Shown: positions 5,045-6,458 of the stretch, in pieces | Numbering within the stretch: the first letter of the stretch is position 1 | How the letters are laid out: each line of letters starts with the position of its first letter | NCBI GenBank assembly: GCA_043744615.1 | Contig: JAYTUJ010000033.1 | Span: forward strand, 1-6,458 | Direction of reading: 5' to 3' | DNA length: 6,458 nt | Origin: JAYTUJ01 sp043744615 | GTDB taxonomy: Bacteria > Patescibacteriota > Minisyncoccia > Phycocordibacterales > CAIRYW01 | The notes under the pieces: generated by a model | What the model saw: the letters and a program-made list of their open reading frames with translations, nothing else | What the model was told of the DNA's origin: nothing | Databases searched by the model: none | Made by a program: the position numbers and the translations under genes

Positions 5045-6424
5045 ATGCATCTAGAAAAACAAAAAGTATACATTCTAGATGTACTCATAAAAACAAGCAT
5101 TTTTGTTTTTATATTTCTTTCTATCTCAATAAATTACTATGTGATTTTTGAAGGCGATACCTATAAAGGGGTGTCGCCTTTTTTATTTACACTTTTAATT
5201 TTTGGTTTTTATGTACTGCATAAAAAACTTTCTTTAAAAAGCTATAACATCTGTGCATCTATTTTCGTCACTTTTTATTTTGTAGCCGCAACTTTTTCGG
5301 CATTCCAGTGGGGAGCAGACCTTCAACAAGCTTTACTACTCTATATGCTCACTGTTTTGTTAGCTGGTATTTTATTTTCAAATAAAATTGCACTTTTAAC
5401 ATCTATTTTTATTACGTCTTTGATCTTTTTTATTTCATTCGCTCAACAAGAAGGGTTTCTTTTTCCTGAAAGATATTGGAATTCAAATCAAGTAAATATA
5501 GAAGACACGATCGAGCATCTTGTGTTATTCATTATCGTGATTTCTGTTTTTTGGTTATACAATAAAACAATTCAAAAAACTATTTTAAAAATTCAAGAAT
5601 CAGAACAAGAATTAAAAGATGAAAGAGATGGTTTAGAAATAAAAGTAAACAAGCGGACCGAAGAATTAAAAGAAGCTCAAGTAGTTCACCTTACACAAAT
5701 GCATCGATTGTCTGAATTTGGAAAGCTTGCCGCGGGCATGTTTCATGATCTTGCTAATCCAATTACTGCATTACAAATTCATTCTGAACGTTTAAAAGAC
5801 AGTAGTGCGGCGACTGAAATTAATCAGTACCTTGGTTTTGTTTCAAAAATGACATTAAAAATAGAACAACTGATTACTTCTTTTAAAAAACAATTACACG
5901 TCAGAGAAGATATTGAAAACTTTGATATAAGCAAAGAAATACGCCATATCATAAGCGTTTTTAAGCATCATGGATATATTGCCAATGTTGAACTTACTCT
6001 CGATTTACCAGAAAGTGTGTTTATAGTAAGTTCTCCAAGTGCAATTAATCAAATTATTTCTAATTTAATTTCAAATGCGATTGATGCTTGCTCTGTTTTT
6101 GTAAAAGAAAGCGAAGAAGATAAAGAAAGTGTCGAAAATACAGTATCAAAAAATAAATTTGTTGCGATAAAAATTATTCAACAAGAAGACGACACAATAA
6201 ATCTTCTTGTTGAAGATAATGGTGGCGGTATCGACGACGCATTAAAAGAAAATATATTTGAGCCACTCTTTACTACAAAAGGAAAATCAGGAACAGGTCT
6301 TGGTTTGGCAACTGTAAAATATTTAGTCCAAAAAATTGGAGGAAGCATTAGTGTTGAATCAGTAAAAGGACAGGGGACTACTTTTTCAATAAAACTACCG
6401 ACTAAATTAAATACAGACAACTAA
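5045..6424 (+). CDS. Membrane sensor histidine kinase with six N-terminal TM segments
   Basis: The protein is predicted to sense an unknown signal through its membrane domain, autophosphorylate on His and pass the phosphate to a response regulator. About six hydrophobic segments lie at residues 11-35, 43-60, 66-85, 95-112, 115-133 and 156-174, with no large extracellular domain, so a membrane-embedded or lipophilic signal is possible. A charged coiled-coil linker (about 175-220) leads to the HisKA helix with FGKLAAGMFHDLANP (225-239; phosphoacceptor His234). The ATPase domain has an N box NQIISNLISNAIDA (335-348), G1 DNGGGIDD (391-398), F box IFEPLFTTK (404-412) and G2 GKSGTGLGL (413-421); all key residues are present. 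It begins six bases after efp, an unusual partner for this operon. No response regulator is visible. Its Arg codons differ from the ribosomal genes (1 of 7 CGA), consistent with lower expression or separate ancestry. An mRNA hairpin over the start and a terminator-like hairpin inside the gene suggest control separate from efp. The ATG at 5045 is needed to include the first TM segment; the next Met is about residue 101. Confidence 0.93.
   Translation: MHLEKQKVYILDVLIKTSIFVFIFLSISINYYVIFEGDTYKGVSPFLFTLLIFGFYVLHKKLSLKSYNICASIFVTFYFVAATFSAFQWGADLQQALLLYMLTVLLAGILFSNKIALLTSIFITSLIFFISFAQQEGFLFPERYWNSNQVNIEDTIEHLVLFIIVISVFWLYNKTIQKTILKIQESEQELKDERDGLEIKVNKRTEELKEAQVVHLTQMHRLSEFGKLAAGMFHDLANPITALQIHSERLKDSSAATEINQYLGFVSKMTLKIEQLITSFKKQLHVREDIENFDISKEIRHIISVFKHHGYIANVELTLDLPESVFIVSSPSAINQIISNLISNAIDACSVFVKESEEDKESVENTVSKNKFVAIKIIQQEDDTINLLVEDNGGGIDDALKENIFEPLFTTKGKSGTGLGLATVKYLVQKIGGSISVESVKGQGTTFSIKLPTKLNTDN
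5046..5083 (+). promoter_or_regulatory. mRNA hairpin covering the histidine kinase start codon
   Basis: The bases 5046-5055 pair with 5074-5083 over ten positions (eight perfect, CATCTAGA with TCTAGATG, then one G-U and one U-A pair) around an 18-base A-rich loop. The last two bases of the ATG (5045-5047) are in the stem. This could lower translation initiation unless the upstream efp ribosome or a factor opens the stem. Confidence 0.45.
5151..5184 (+). terminator. Terminator-like hairpin inside the histidine kinase gene
   Basis: The bases 5151-5161 (AAGGCGATACC) pair with 5170-5180 (GGTGTCGCCTT) over 11 bp, with one G-U pair and an 8-base loop. The T-run 5179-5184 follows the GC-rich core directly, which is the full form of an intrinsic terminator. 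It lies about 105 bases into the kinase gene and encodes part of the loop between TM1 and TM2. If untranslated, the message from efp would probably end here. Confidence 0.6.
6177..6214. repeat. Perfect 13-bp inverted repeat in the kinase ATPase-domain coding region
   Basis: TTCAACAAGAAGA (6177-6189) and its exact reverse complement (6202-6214) flank a 12-base loop. They encode the QQED and LLVE segments just before the G1 box. No T-run follows, so it is not a terminator. It may be a coding coincidence or an mRNA structure. Confidence 0.6.
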
Positions 6425-6432
6425 ATACAAAT

Positions 6433-6458
6433 AGCCCCCACCTCGATATTACTTGAGG
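6433..6458 (+). terminator. Start of a terminator hairpin cut by the window edge
   Basis: Starting 16 bases after the kinase stop, CCTCGA (6441-6446) pairs with TTGAGG (6453-6458), including one G-U pair, around a 6-base loop. The preceding AGCCCCCA (6433-6440) would lengthen the stem if the next bases, outside the window, are T followed by a G-run. A T-run cannot be seen. Confidence 0.55.

Noticed and set aside
6178..6420. Minus-strand 80-codon open frame over the end of the kinase gene
   Set aside because: Antisense to the conserved ATPase motifs, with no independent support.
1..6458. Alternative genetic code (TGA as Gly or Trp, as in some CPR groups)
   Set aside because: All genes end in TAA or TAG and none needs an in-frame TGA to be complete; Trp is always TGG. 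The standard code suffices.
1..6458. CRISPR array, tRNA, rRNA, insertion sequence or prophage
   Set aside because: No spaced identical repeats, cloverleaf, rRNA segment, transposase or phage protein was seen on either strand.

Overview
The window most resembles a Candidate Phyla Radiation (Patescibacteria) genome, probably a Parcubacteria-type lineage. The evidence is an AT-rich, compact sequence; an rpsF-ssb-rpsR cluster followed by efp where rplI would often sit; a PIF1-like helicase with a C-terminal helix-turn-helix; an EF-P whose tip loop lacks the usual PGKG; and no Shine-Dalgarno sequence before any gene. All reading frames fit the standard bacterial code. The lineage is inferred from gene content, not from a phylogenetic marker.

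Left part (1-1218), minus strand. A 308-residue class 1 isoprenoid-synthase-like protein (292-1218) is followed 47 bases downstream by a 42-codon frame (116-244). That frame has a hydrophobic N-terminus and a single tryptophan near its C-terminus, and a perfect 14-bp hairpin with a short T-run starts three bases after its stop. A ComQ-like prenyl-synthase gene followed by a tiny Trp-containing peptide gene is the layout of the Bacillus comQX pheromone locus. This is the most interesting hypothesis in the window, and it is an inference. Further left are four imperfect 10-bp tandem repeats.

Centre (1219-3187). A 124-bp divergent intergenic region holds weak promoter-like elements for both directions. 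The PIF1-like superfamily 1 helicase (1343-3046) follows. The 141-bp gap after it holds a good extended -10 promoter, a dyad overlapping that promoter, and a leader hairpin followed by a T-rich stretch.

Right part (3188-6458), plus strand. A tight probable operon encodes bS6 (rpsF), SSB, bS18 (rpsR), EF-P (efp) and a six-TM sensor histidine kinase, with gaps of 7, 37, 21 and 6 bases. The kinase start codon lies inside a predicted mRNA hairpin, and an 11-bp hairpin plus T-run with the form of an intrinsic terminator lies about 105 bases into its coding sequence. Together these suggest that kinase expression is uncoupled from the ribosomal genes. No response regulator is visible. A terminator appears to begin at the right edge and is cut by the window end. 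Arginine is CGA in 14 of 14 codons in rpsF, ssb and rpsR but in only 1 of 7 in the kinase, so CGA seems to be the preferred codon of highly expressed genes here.
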